The notes under the pieces are model-generated. The model searched no databases and was not told the DNA's origin. It saw only the letters and a program-made list of their open reading frames with translations. A program made the position numbers and the translations under genes. From contig CAXPZW010000012.1 of NCBI GenBank assembly GCA_964221845.1, positions 186,001 through 250,000 on the forward strand: DNA of 64,000 bases. The letters are read 5' to 3'. Below are positions 6,599-15,063 of this stretch, piece after piece. The DNA is from CAXPZW01 sp964221845 (lineage in GTDB: Bacteria; Bacteroidota; Bacteroidia; Flavobacteriales_D; Sanyastnellaceae). How positions within the stretch are numbered: position 1 is the first letter of the stretch; each line of letters opens with the position of its first letter.

Positions 6599-8749
6599 TT
6601 AGTACTGGAAGCGGTTGTCCACCACGTTGGCCGTACGCTTGAGTGCGCCGTATACACCAGTGGTTTGTGCCGGCTTCACGTTTTGGCTGCGTGCGCCACT
6701 GCGCGAGCTGCTCATGAGCTGGTCTTGCTCGGTGACTGCAGAAGCCAAATCGGGCTCACCAGCAAGGGCGAGTTCTGAGTTAGGGGCGACTACAAAGACA
6801 CCGGTCTTTCCTACGATAGGGGTAGACATTTCACCCACGTCCAAACCGAGTGCGAAACCAACGGCTTCGTACTCCTCGTTGCCTGAACCGGCACCGGGGA
6901 TTGAAGTGGCGCTCAAACCGAGCGAGTTGGATTTTTTCACCTGTGCGCCCACGGCTTCAGCAATCTTGCCGAGGTCGGTGCCGCTCATTTTTTCGGCGAG
7001 GTACTTGGCTTTGAGCTCTTCGATCAGGCCTTTCTCCATCTCCTCTTGTACGTAGCGGAATGGTGGGGCACCGGCCTCTTTGGCTTTGTCCAAGCGGGCC
7101 ACCACAAACTTGGTGCGGTTGGCTGCCGAGAATACACCTGAAATGTCGCCTTCAGAAGTCTTGGGGTTGTACACCCACTGCACCAGGCCGTTCACTGCAC
7201 CCAAGGTACCCACGGTGGTGGCACCTGGACGGATGGCGGTAGCGGTTTTGAGTGGCATGCCTTCTTCCTCAATCGCGGTGGCGAATTTGTCTGAGGTGTT
7301 GTTGTTCAGAGCAAACTCACGCGCTTCGTTGAAGCGGGTTTGGCGGGTGTTTTCGCTGACCTCAACCGCGGCGTCGATTTGAGCGATGCGGGTGGTAGGT
7401 ACTGCAGCACCTTGCTTGGTGACCTCGATGAGGTGAACACCAAACTGGGTATCCACCAGTACCATATCGCCAACGCCGTTGTCGAAACACGCGTCAGAGA
7501 ATGGGGTCACGAAGCTGTTGTTGCGGCCGAACATGTCGTACACACCGCCTTTGCTCTTCGAGCCGGGATCGTCGGTCCACTCGGTCACCATGTCTTCGAA
7601 GGTGGTCGAGCCGGACTGGATGGCTGAGCGCACGCTGTCGGCGCGGTTGCGCAGGTCGTCCATGCTCATACCCGGGTTGTTCTGCAGACCGAACAGGATG
7701 TGGCGGCACTCGGCAGAGTCAGGTTGCATGGTGCGCTCCAGCACTTTCACCAAGCGGTAAGGGGCGTTGGCATTGGGTTGGAATGGACCTACAACGGTTC
7801 CAGGCTCAGCGGCCAGGATTTGCGCGTCTTCATCGCCCGACAGCTCACCGCCGAGGTAGAATGACGGACGGAATACCGGCTGTACGTTGTTGTTCACCAC
7901 AAAGAGGCTGTCTTTGGTGGTCTCGCGCCACTCACCGGCGAGGGTGTTCATCGACTCCAATACAGCGGCGGTATCCGCAGCCGAAGGGGTCACTTGGAAC
8001 TCTACGTATTCTACATCGCATTCGCGGTCTTGGTAGAATTCAGGATCGTTCTTGTGGCGGTTGTAGTACGACTTCACATCGCTCTCTGTGAAGGTGACCA
8101 GCGAGTCGGCTACGTCGTTGAAGTTCACGAAGACGTAATCGATGTTGACCTTATCGTTCTTGATCGCGTAAGCGTGGTTGGCATCGATGGTATTGTAGTA
8201 GATACCGGCCTCAATCAGGTTGTCCCACTTCTCTTTCAAGCGGGCTTGCTTGGTGATATCAATTTTACCGAAGTAGTCGATCTGCACCTTGTTTGCATCG
8301 TCTTGCGAAGCCCAGAACTCAAAGTTCTGACGCCAGCGGTCGCGGTTCTCATCGGTCACACCGCCGAGGCTGGTGTAGAACATGGTTTGCATGCTCTGTG
8401 GGATGTAGTCGCCAAACATCATGGCGTCCCACTCCTCTTGGTTGACCGAGAGGCCGAGCTTGTCGAACTCTGCGTTGAGGATGTGCTTTTGCTGCAGATC
8501 TTCCCAAACGGTGGTGTTGAGCTGGCTGTTGTTCACGCCGTTGCCGAAGAAGGCGCTGCGGATCGCGCGCTGGTTCTCGTACTCAACGCGACCAATGGCC
8601 GTGCCGTTGATTTCACCAGATTCCTGGTACTGTCCAGCACCAATCAGTGCCAAGAAAGAGTCCCAAGGAACCAGAAACAGGAGCATGCCCAAGGCGATCA
8701 CAATGATGAGCAGGTTGCTCTGTTTACGGATGTTACCAATCATTCCCAT
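6599..8749 (-). CDS. Membrane-anchored periplasmic peptidyl-prolyl isomerase, PpiD/SurA-type
   Basis: This 716-residue protein has a single N-terminal membrane helix (about 12-30, LLIIVIALGMLLFLV) and a large periplasmic part. The first half matches SurA_N/PpiD chaperone segments (INGTAIGRVEYENQ, the usual 'operator' start). The middle is a parvulin-type PPIC domain (about 345-455; CRHILFGLQ, FEDMVTEWTDDPGSKSKGG, FGVHLIEV). The family folds outer-membrane and secreted proteins at the periplasmic face of the inner membrane. It is the last gene of the minus-strand block and converges on queA. The PpiD label is by architecture; in this phylum it is often annotated simply as peptidylprolyl isomerase. 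Confidence 0.88.
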   Translation of the reverse strand: MGMIGNIRKQSNLLIIVIALGMLLFLVPWDSFLALIGAGQYQESGEINGTAIGRVEYENQRAIRSAFFGNGVNNSQLNTTVWEDLQQKHILNAEFDKLGLSVNQEEWDAMMFGDYIPQSMQTMFYTSLGGVTDENRDRWRQNFEFWASQDDANKVQIDYFGKIDITKQARLKEKWDNLIEAGIYYNTIDANHAYAIKNDKVNIDYVFVNFNDVADSLVTFTESDVKSYYNRHKNDPEFYQDRECDVEYVEFQVTPSAADTAAVLESMNTLAGEWRETTKDSLFVVNNNVQPVFRPSFYLGGELSGDEDAQILAAEPGTVVGPFQPNANAPYRLVKVLERTMQPDSAECRHILFGLQNNPGMSMDDLRNRADSVRSAIQSGSTTFEDMVTEWTDDPGSKSKGGVYDMFGRNNSFVTPFSDACFDNGVGDMVLVDTQFGVHLIEVTKQGAAVPTTRIAQIDAAVEVSENTRQTRFNEAREFALNNNTSDKFATAIEEEGMPLKTATAIRPGATTVGTLGAVNGLVQWVYNPKTSEGDISGVFSAANRTKFVVARLDKAKEAGAPPFRYVQEEMEKGLIEELKAKYLAEKMSGTDLGKIAEAVGAQVKKSNSLGLSATSIPGAGSGNEEYEAVGFALGLDVGEMSTPIVGKTGVFVVAPNSELALAGEPDLASAVTEQDQLMSSSRSGARSQNVKPAQTTGVYGALKRTANVVDNRFQY

Positions 8750-8831
8750 AGTGGAAAGCTTTGAAATTTTCGGACCGCGAATATACGGAAAACACAGGGA
8801 AAATGCGCCTCAACTGGGATTCCGCGCGGGA

Positions 8832-10139
8832 TCAGGGCTGTACGGTGAGGTGAACTTCTTCGATTCGGGTCTCGCTCACCTTGGAAACCACCAAGCGGTA
8901 AGGGCCGTCTTCGATGGCCGCGCCTTCCTCTGGAATGTCCTCAAACAGGGAAACGATGTAGCCGCCAAGGGTCTCGTAATCATCGCTTTCGGGCAGTTCG
9001 AGTTTGAATTTTTCGTTGAGGTAGTCGATCTCTTGGCGGGCGCTGAGCAGGTACTCGTTTTCTTCGAGTTGCACCTCTAGCAGGGCATCCTGGTCGTGCT
9101 CGTCCTCGATCTCTCCGAAGATTTCCTCCACGATGTCCTCCATGGTGATGATGCCGCTGGTGCCGCCAAACTCATCCACTACGACCGCCAAGTTGCGCTT
9201 GCCGCCAAGCAGGGTTTGGAGCACCTCTTGGGCGCCCATGGCCTCGGGCACGATGGCAGGAGGAAGGAGGATGTTCTTGATTTGTTCGGGGTGCTTGAAC
9301 AGCTCAAAGCTGTGCACGTACCCGATGATGTTGTCGATGGTCTGGCGGTAGATGACCACTTTGGAATAGCCTGTCTCGGCAAATAGCGCGCGCAGCTCGT
9401 CGATGGAATCTTCAATTTCCAGAGCAGCAATTTCGGTGCGCGGGATCATGCAGTCACGGGCCTTCACGTTGCCAAAGTCCAGCGCGTTTTGGACCAGCTG
9501 GAATTCGTGCTCGAGTTCTTCGGGGTCGTTCACTCCGGCGGTGGCTTCTTGCAGGAAATGGCTGAGGTCGGTTTTTCCAAAGGTGGCTTCCTCGGTGGTG
9601 GTGTCGGCCTTGAGGACGCTGCGGATGAATCCGTTGCTCAGGTAGGTCACCAACACGGCCAGCGGACGCAGGATCAATACAATGAGCGCCAGCGGGTAGG
9701 TCAAGCGTGACAGCCAGCTGTTGGGACTCGAGCGGAAGATGGCCTTGGGAATGAACTCGGCCGCAAAGAGGACCACTACGGTTGAGATCAGGGTTTGCAG
9801 CAACGTGCTTAGCCAGTAGTATTCCCCTTCGTCAAACCACGAGAAGAAGCGCCAGCCAGTGGAGGTGGCCAAGGCTGAAGCGCAGTCCACAATCAGGGCG
9901 CCGGCCGCGATGGAATACCACGTGAGGGCAATGTTGTTGCCCACCAGCATACTGGCAATGAACAGCTTGGGTTTGCGGACAAATTGGGAGAGCAGACGTG
10001 CACCTCGCTTGCCCTGGGCTTTGTCCAGTTCAATCTTGAGGCGGTTGGCCGAAATAAACGCGATCTCCATGCCGGAGAAAAACGCGGAGGCCAGAAGCAG
10101 AATCAGCAGCAGGATCACCTGCGAGCCGGGGTCGTCCAT
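8832..10139 (-). CDS. CNNM/CorC-family membrane protein with CBS pair
   Basis: This 435-residue protein has an N-terminal CNNM transmembrane domain (about 1-200; FFSGMEIAFISANRLKIELD, FAAEFIPKAIFRSSP), two CBS domains (about 215-340; RDCMIPRTEIAALE, LAVVVDEFGGTSGIITMEDIVEEIFGEI) and a C-terminal CorC_HlyC domain (about 355-435). Family members are implicated in Mg2+/Co2+ transport or efflux, and the old name is 'hemolysin'. It is a paralogue of GldE at 15-16.4 kb, but has a shorter N-terminus and no gldD next to it, so I do not call it gldE. It follows the 66-residue gene and lptC on the same strand. Confidence 0.88.
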   Translation of the reverse strand: MDDPGSQVILLLILLLASAFFSGMEIAFISANRLKIELDKAQGKRGARLLSQFVRKPKLFIASMLVGNNIALTWYSIAAGALIVDCASALATSTGWRFFSWFDEGEYYWLSTLLQTLISTVVVLFAAEFIPKAIFRSSPNSWLSRLTYPLALIVLILRPLAVLVTYLSNGFIRSVLKADTTTEEATFGKTDLSHFLQEATAGVNDPEELEHEFQLVQNALDFGNVKARDCMIPRTEIAALEIEDSIDELRALFAETGYSKVVIYRQTIDNIIGYVHSFELFKHPEQIKNILLPPAIVPEAMGAQEVLQTLLGGKRNLAVVVDEFGGTSGIITMEDIVEEIFGEIEDEHDQDALLEVQLEENEYLLSARQEIDYLNEKFKLELPESDDYETLGGYIVSLFEDIPEEGAAIEDGPYRLVVSKVSETRIEEVHLTVQP

Positions 10140-10186
10140 GGGAATTTCCGGGGGGTTGAATCAAATGTAGCAAAAACGCGTCGGGC

Positions 10187-10387
10187 TTATTCGCCCATGT
10201 TGCGCTCCATGCGTTTGCGCATTGCGCGGCGGAAACCGAACCACACAAAGGCAATGGCCGGCAACAGCAAGTACACCTTGCCCTGGTCAAACCCCAGGGT
10301 GTTGATTTCGTAGATGGCCACCCCGAGGGCAATCACCCCGATCACGAGCCAGGCGATTTCTACGTAGCGGAAAAGTTTGGAATTCAC
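10187..10387 (-). CDS. Small two-helix membrane protein
   Basis: This 66-residue ORF overlaps the lptC stop by 4 bp (10384-10387), which supports real translation in the same operon. Two hydrophobic segments are visible (YVEIAWLVIGVIALGVAIYE and VYLLLPAIAFVWFGFRR), and the C-terminus is Arg-rich (RRAMRKRMERNMGE). I do not recognise the family. It sits between lptC and the CNNM protein and could be an envelope accessory, but that is only context. Confidence 0.65.
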   Translation of the reverse strand: MNSKLFRYVEIAWLVIGVIALGVAIYEINTLGFDQGKVYLLLPAIAFVWFGFRRAMRKRMERNMGE

Positions 10388-10962
10388 GGTTCTTGGGTCT
10401 GGGTTGAGTCCCGTTCTAGGGCAAAGCGGCCAACGGGGTTGGTTATGGTGTAGGCTTCAAACGTCTCGTCGCTGGTGAAGCCGTCGCCGGTGAAGGTGCC
10501 CTTGGGCGAGATCACCGTCACAAAGGTATTGCTGAAAATCCGGGCACTGTCTTGCAACCAGGTGAGCTCCTCGGTTTTGAGCGTGTCGCCTTCGGTGTTG
10601 TACACCTGCACGTCGTTGCGGGCGATGAGGGTGTTTTGGGTCTCGAGCATGACGCCGTTTTCGGCCGTGATCCAAGCCTCGATGTTTTCGAGCGAATCGT
10701 ACACCACCATTTCAAACCCGTCGGAGACTTCTACGCGGGGGTCGTCGCCCAAGTAGCGGTCGAGTTGACCGGCGCTCAGCTTGTTCTTGAGCTGGCCGGA
10801 TTCGGTGTAGAAGTACTCGGCGTTGTAGGTGGTTTGAACCGGAAGTTCCAAGGCGTCGGTGGCTGCGCGGATTTCCTGGATTTCGTTTTGGCACGAAACA
10901 AACATTCCGGCCCCCAAAAGGAGAGCCGGAATGCTTAGAATGTATTTCGAGGTCCTTGTCAT
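10384..10962 (-). CDS. lptC: LPS export lipoprotein LptC
   Basis: This 192-residue protein has a lipoprotein-type leader (ALLLGAGMFVSC). A YFYTESGQLKNKLSAGQLDRY segment and repeated beta strands (ENGVMLETQNTLIARNDVQVYNTEGD; GTFTGDGFTSDETFEAYTI) follow the OstA/LptC beta-jellyroll pattern. LptC links LptBFG in the inner membrane to the periplasmic LptA bridge for lipopolysaccharide transport. Start ATG at 10962; a TTG one codon upstream is possible. Bacteroidota LptC often carries the Cys anchor seen here instead of a membrane helix. It overlaps the upstream TPR gene. Confidence 0.85.
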   Translation of the reverse strand: MTRTSKYILSIPALLLGAGMFVSCQNEIQEIRAATDALELPVQTTYNAEYFYTESGQLKNKLSAGQLDRYLGDDPRVEVSDGFEMVVYDSLENIEAWITAENGVMLETQNTLIARNDVQVYNTEGDTLKTEELTWLQDSARIFSNTFVTVISPKGTFTGDGFTSDETFEAYTITNPVGRFALERDSTQTQEP

Positions 10963-12365
10963 CAAGGACGTTCGCGGACTTTGGTGGTCTCGCCGAAACA
11001 GGTCTTGAAGTCCGATCCTGCTTTGAGGCCAGCGTTGAACAGTTCCTCACGTGAAGGGAACTGCTTGCTGTTTGAAGCGATGCGTCGGTTGGCCTTTTCA
11101 GCAACTGAGCTGTCCTTGGCCTTAGCGCGAGTGTAGTAATCTACTGCCAACCAAAAGGCTGAAGCTGCGCCGATGCCGCCATCGTCACATTGCTTGTACG
11201 AACCGGCGATGGCATCGCCGATCACGATGTACGCTTCGCCGTTGTTGGGATCGATGTCCAACACTTTGCGGGCGTAACCGCGGGCTTTGGAGTGCTGGCC
11301 ATTGGCGCTGGCAATCTGGGCTGCTTTGATGTAGATGTCGAGCTTGTCAGGGCTGTCGCCACACATCTCAACGGCTTCATCGGCGTACTTCAGCGCAGTG
11401 GCCTTCTCGCCCTTTTTGGCGTAACCCAGGGCCAGGCTGTATTTGCAGTCGCACTCAGGCTCGGCCTCGCACACTTTGGTGGCAATCTCTAGGTAGAGGT
11501 CGCTGTCGGTGCAGTCTTTCTTGTTGAACAAACGCAGGGCGCGCTTCATGAGCTCCAGGTCTTCTGACGCAGCAGAAATCTTGGCTTCCATCACAGGCAG
11601 CATCTTGTCACAAGTGGCCATGGCTACAAAGATCTCGTCGAGGTTCTTCTTGGCCTTGGAGTACGACTCGAGGCTCTTGTTGGCCTTTTTCTTCTTCTTC
11701 TCGCTGGCTTCTGCGTCGGCCAAGGTTCCGTTGGCGTTGGTCACGTTCACGTCGCACCACTCCGAGAGCATGAGGTACTCGTCCAGCACGCGGTCGTAGA
11801 GGGCGTTTTTAGCGGTGCTGTCTTCTTCGGCTTGCCAAGACTTGGCGAGCAACTCGTAGTACTTCGAGAGGAAGGCTGCACGGCTCTTGTCCTTCAGACA
11901 CATGACCGACTCTTCAAACCAAGGCAGGGCCTCGAGTTCTTTTTTGTCGCCGTAGATGCCTACGAAGTCCATGGCTTTGTAACCCAAGATGGCGCAACGG
12001 TTGTTGGGGTTCGACTTGGTGGCAGGGAAGTACTCCATGCGCATGTCGTAGACGGTCCAAAGCGAGTCAATGAGTACCAACTTGTGCTCTTTGGTCTCGG
12101 CGGCCTTGAGTTCGTTCTTGATGAATTTCGCACCGTCGATGTACACGTTTTGCGACACGTTGCCTGGGCAGTCGGTCAGCACACGTTGCCAGAACATGTA
12201 GGCATCGTGGTACAGCTTCTGGTCGCGGTAAGTGCGGTACAGTTGCAGGGCCTCCTTACAGGCCATCTGCTGTTCTTCGGTTTCGCCATACTTAGTGTCT
12301 CCTTGGGCAACGGCGCCCAGGGTGGCGAATACAAAAGCGAGTAAGGTCAGAATACGCGTGGTCAT
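10962..12365 (-). CDS. Secreted tetratricopeptide-repeat protein
   Basis: With the ATG at 12365 the product (467 residues) has a typical signal peptide (MTTRILTLLAFVFATLGAVAQ); an upstream ATG at 12386 would spoil it. The mature part has TPR-like helices: LQLYRTYRDQKLYHDAYMFWQRVL near the start, and CKYSLALGYAKKGEKATALKYADEA followed by ARGYARKVLDIDPNNGEAYIVIGDA near the end. A Lys-rich stretch (EKKKKKANK) lies in the middle. It belongs to a run of coaX, outer-membrane protein, this gene and lptC, all in the same orientation. A periplasmic scaffold in envelope assembly is plausible, but the exact role is unknown. Confidence 0.8.
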   Translation of the reverse strand: MTTRILTLLAFVFATLGAVAQGDTKYGETEEQQMACKEALQLYRTYRDQKLYHDAYMFWQRVLTDCPGNVSQNVYIDGAKFIKNELKAAETKEHKLVLIDSLWTVYDMRMEYFPATKSNPNNRCAILGYKAMDFVGIYGDKKELEALPWFEESVMCLKDKSRAAFLSKYYELLAKSWQAEEDSTAKNALYDRVLDEYLMLSEWCDVNVTNANGTLADAEASEKKKKKANKSLESYSKAKKNLDEIFVAMATCDKMLPVMEAKISAASEDLELMKRALRLFNKKDCTDSDLYLEIATKVCEAEPECDCKYSLALGYAKKGEKATALKYADEAVEMCGDSPDKLDIYIKAAQIASANGQHSKARGYARKVLDIDPNNGEAYIVIGDAIAGSYKQCDDGGIGAASAFWLAVDYYTRAKAKDSSVAEKANRRIASNSKQFPSREELFNAGLKAGSDFKTCFGETTKVRERP

Positions 12366-12378
12366 CGGTACAGTTGTT

Positions 12379-13785
12379 TTAATCATACTTGCGTTCAACA
12401 AACCATTGGTTGCTGCGGACAGGCGAAAAGCTGAATCCGGCAAACGTGTGAATAAAGTTCTCCTGGATCAAATTGTTCGCTGTGGTTCCACGAGAGCCAA
12501 ACTCTATGCCAAAGTGGAACATGCTGGTTGAATTCGATTTGGAAATCGGCAGGGTAAAACCACCACTCAGCGCCCACTCCGAAATCGGGTTGTCGCGCAC
12601 GGTGATGTAAGAGTCGGCGGTGCGGAAGCCCAAGCGGTAAGTCCCGCGCTGCAGGGCTCCGGTGTTTTCGCTCAACAGCGCTGGGTTCACCGAAACACCA
12701 AACGACAACTCCTGGTATTGTTGCAGTTCAGTCACCTCGCTGAGCAGGTCAAAATCGGTGCTGAACGTGGTCCAGTCCTGCAGTTTGATGTCGGCAGCCA
12801 GCGTCCACGTGCGCTCTTTGGCGTCTTGGTGGACCAATCCCAAGCCTGCGGTCAAGCGTGCCGGCACGTTCATGGTGCCATCGGTATTGGGTTGGTACGC
12901 AGCGGTATCGGTCACAAACTCTGAACCTCCGGTGCTGAAGATGGATTCGTTCAAAACCGAGTAGGTCACCCCTGCTGCGCGCTCGGGGGAGTAGGTGGCG
13001 CCCACCAACAGGTCGGTATGTGCGCCCAGTGCTTTGCTTGCAGATTTCAACTGGAACAACGCCAATACCCCGGCAGTGGCGCTCAGGGTTTGTACGTTGG
13101 TGTTGTTTTGAATGCGGGTGTCGTAGTAGCCCGGCGCGGCGTAAAGCACGCGGCGGGTGGTGGCCAACTGGCCAAAGAGGTAATCCACGTTGACCCCAAA
13201 GCTGATGGTGTGCATGGGGGCCAGCGTGTCGCCTTCTGCAGCGCTTTCCAGCAGTCCGGACTTGGCTTTGATGGCAAAGGCGCGCGAGAGCCCTGCGTGG
13301 GCTTGGTTCAAGCCGCCATCCCCGGTGTAGGTGTAGAGCACATCGCCCACATCCTCCAATTCTTCGTTGATGGCAATGTCGTAGCCCGAGCTGCTGTACG
13401 GGCGCAGCCCCAAACCGTAGCCCCATTTGGAGCCCTGACGCTTGAATCCAAATTGCGCCGAGTTGAGCGTACCTCCGTAGAGGTCCACTTGCTCGTTGCC
13501 GTCGTCCACCGAAAGGCGGGTGGCGCGAATATCCAGGTTGTAAGCGGTACGGAACAGGTAAGAGTACGAAGCCGGGTTGTAGCCGTTGACCGAAAAACGG
13601 TTGGCGTCCACAGCAGTGATGCCACCAAAGCCGCGCTGGGCAGTGGTTCCGGGAGACTGCAGCTCACCGAGGGCAAAACGAGAGTAGGGGGAAAGGCTGG
13701 CTACTTGCGCCTGCGCTCCCAGCAGGACGCACCAAAACAGGAGGGTCCAACTAGCGCTTTTCCAGTTGTGTACACAGGATTTCAT
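12379..13785 (-). CDS. Outer-membrane beta-barrel protein downstream of coaX
   Basis: This 468-residue protein has a signal peptide (after MKSCVHNWK: hydrophobic LLFWCVLLGAQAQ). The remainder consists of alternating amphipathic strands with NPAS (VNGYNPASYSYL) near the N-terminus, as in the FadL/PorV-like outer-membrane proteins of Bacteroidota, and a C-terminal strand region. I used the ATG at 13785; two further in-frame starts lie upstream, inside coaX. The 5' end overlaps coaX by 35 bp and the 3' end nearly abuts the TPR gene. Its transport substrate, if any, is unknown. Confidence 0.8.
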   Translation of the reverse strand: MKSCVHNWKSASWTLLFWCVLLGAQAQVASLSPYSRFALGELQSPGTTAQRGFGGITAVDANRFSVNGYNPASYSYLFRTAYNLDIRATRLSVDDGNEQVDLYGGTLNSAQFGFKRQGSKWGYGLGLRPYSSSGYDIAINEELEDVGDVLYTYTGDGGLNQAHAGLSRAFAIKAKSGLLESAAEGDTLAPMHTISFGVNVDYLFGQLATTRRVLYAAPGYYDTRIQNNTNVQTLSATAGVLALFQLKSASKALGAHTDLLVGATYSPERAAGVTYSVLNESIFSTGGSEFVTDTAAYQPNTDGTMNVPARLTAGLGLVHQDAKERTWTLAADIKLQDWTTFSTDFDLLSEVTELQQYQELSFGVSVNPALLSENTGALQRGTYRLGFRTADSYITVRDNPISEWALSGGFTLPISKSNSTSMFHFGIEFGSRGTTANNLIQENFIHTFAGFSFSPVRSNQWFVERKYD

Positions 13786-14491
13786 GCAGGCCGACAAGGG
13801 TCAAATTTGGGTGTGCAAAAATGGGACATTCCAGCCCCTTCTCAAAATAGACGGAATCCCCCCCGGTAAGGACTACAACCAGATCTGGAAAATTTTCGCG
13901 GTACCGTGCAGCTCTACCACGGATTTCATCCAAGATGCCAAAGTAGATGCCCGATTGCAGGCTTTCGGTCGTGGAGCGCCCGGTGTGGGGCACATCGCCA
14001 TCGACTCCGACCCTGGGCAAACGGGCGGTGTATTGGTGCATGGCGGTGCTGCGCAGGCGGATGCCGGGGGAGATGGCCCCACCGTGAAACATCTCGCCCG
14101 CTTCGAGCAAGTCCGAGGTGATGCAGGTGCCAATGTCTACGATCAATTGGTGTTTGCCGGGGTGCAACGCCGCTCCGCCGCAGGCATTGGCCAAGCGGTC
14201 GGCGCCCACGGTGGCCGGGGTGTTGTACACGTGGCGGATGGGCATGGGGGTGGAAGCGTTGAAGTCCAGCACTTCCAAGCCCACCAAGGGTGAGAGTTGC
14301 TCGGCGGTGAGGTGCGAGACCGAGCTGAGGATGGCCGCTTCTGCGCCCCACGAGCGCAAGGGTGCGAGCCCTTCTTCCAAAGCGGTGTAATCGATGCGGG
14401 TAACGTCCAGCAAGGAGCCGCCTTCAAACCGGGCAGCTTTGAGCACGGTGTTGCCCGCGTCGAAAATCAGGAGTTTGCCACGGGTGCTCAC
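13751..14491 (-). CDS. coaX: Type III pantothenate kinase
   Basis: This 246-residue ASKHA-fold kinase phosphorylates pantothenate with ATP, the first step of CoA synthesis. Visible motifs: LIFDAGNTVLKAA (phosphate-1, with Ala in place of the more usual Ile), TVGADRLANACGG, VDIGTCITSDLL (phosphate-2 region, with Asp and Thr), GGAISPGIRLRSTAMHQYTARLP, and VVVLTGGDS near the C-terminus. Start ATG at 14491 overlaps the gldD stop by 4 bp (ATGA), suggesting coupled translation. No other CoA gene is nearby. Confidence 0.93.
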   Translation of the reverse strand: MSTRGKLLIFDAGNTVLKAARFEGGSLLDVTRIDYTALEEGLAPLRSWGAEAAILSSVSHLTAEQLSPLVGLEVLDFNASTPMPIRHVYNTPATVGADRLANACGGAALHPGKHQLIVDIGTCITSDLLEAGEMFHGGAISPGIRLRSTAMHQYTARLPRVGVDGDVPHTGRSTTESLQSGIYFGILDEIRGRAARYRENFPDLVVVLTGGDSVYFEKGLECPIFAHPNLTLVGLHEILCTQLEKR

Positions 14492-15063
14492 GGGGCCCAG
14501 TTCATGTGTTCAATGAGGTGCAACATGTCTTGGCGGATCCACTCCTGTACCGGGGCCAACGAGTCGGGGTTGGGGCGGTGGTTGAAGTACAGTGCGCCGC
14601 GCAAGAAATGTTGGGTGCTGTCGGTGAGGTAAAACTGCAGCGGGGTAGCCACGTGTCCCTTGAGGTCGTAGATGAGGCCGTAAGCGCCGCGCTCAGGGTC
14701 GTCGATGACCGAGCGTCGGATGGCATCGGCCTTGACTTCGTGTTCAAAGGCCAAGCCGTAAGCGTCGTTCACCAAGCGGTCCAAATCGTCGTTGATGGGC
14801 GTGTAGGTGAAGTGCACCTTGGCTTTGTGCTGCGGGTAGACCAGGTTGAACCAGCAGCCGTTCTGGGCGCCGGGTTCGCGTTGGACAAAGGCCTTTTCGG
14901 CTATGGGCAGCACAAAGGGGCAGTCGGAGGCAAACGCGCGGTAGGTGTGGTCGGCCAGATCGATGCGGAAGTAGCCGCGCGGTTTGGGGATGGCCGTATC
15001 GCTGCAACTCACCAGTACCAAAAGCAGGCCGGCAATCAGGGCGCTAATCTTCGATGGTTTCAT
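14488..15063 (-). CDS. gldD: Gliding motility lipoprotein GldD
   Basis: This 191-residue protein starts at the ATG at 15063 (MKPSKISALIAG), followed by a lipobox-like LLVLVSC. The mature start PKPRGYFRIDLADHTYRAF and later CWFNLVYPQHKAKVHFTYTPI and AFEHEVKADAIRRSVI match GldD of Flavobacteriia. GldD is required for gliding in Flavobacterium johnsoniae and is linked to type IX secretion. The start overlaps gldE by 20 bp, the conserved gldE-gldD pairing. A longer reading frame upstream exists but lies entirely within gldE in another frame and is not expected to be used. Confidence 0.93.
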   Translation of the reverse strand: MKPSKISALIAGLLLVLVSCSDTAIPKPRGYFRIDLADHTYRAFASDCPFVLPIAEKAFVQREPGAQNGCWFNLVYPQHKAKVHFTYTPINDDLDRLVNDAYGLAFEHEVKADAIRRSVIDDPERGAYGLIYDLKGHVATPLQFYLTDSTQHFLRGALYFNHRPNPDSLAPVQEWIRQDMLHLIEHMNWAP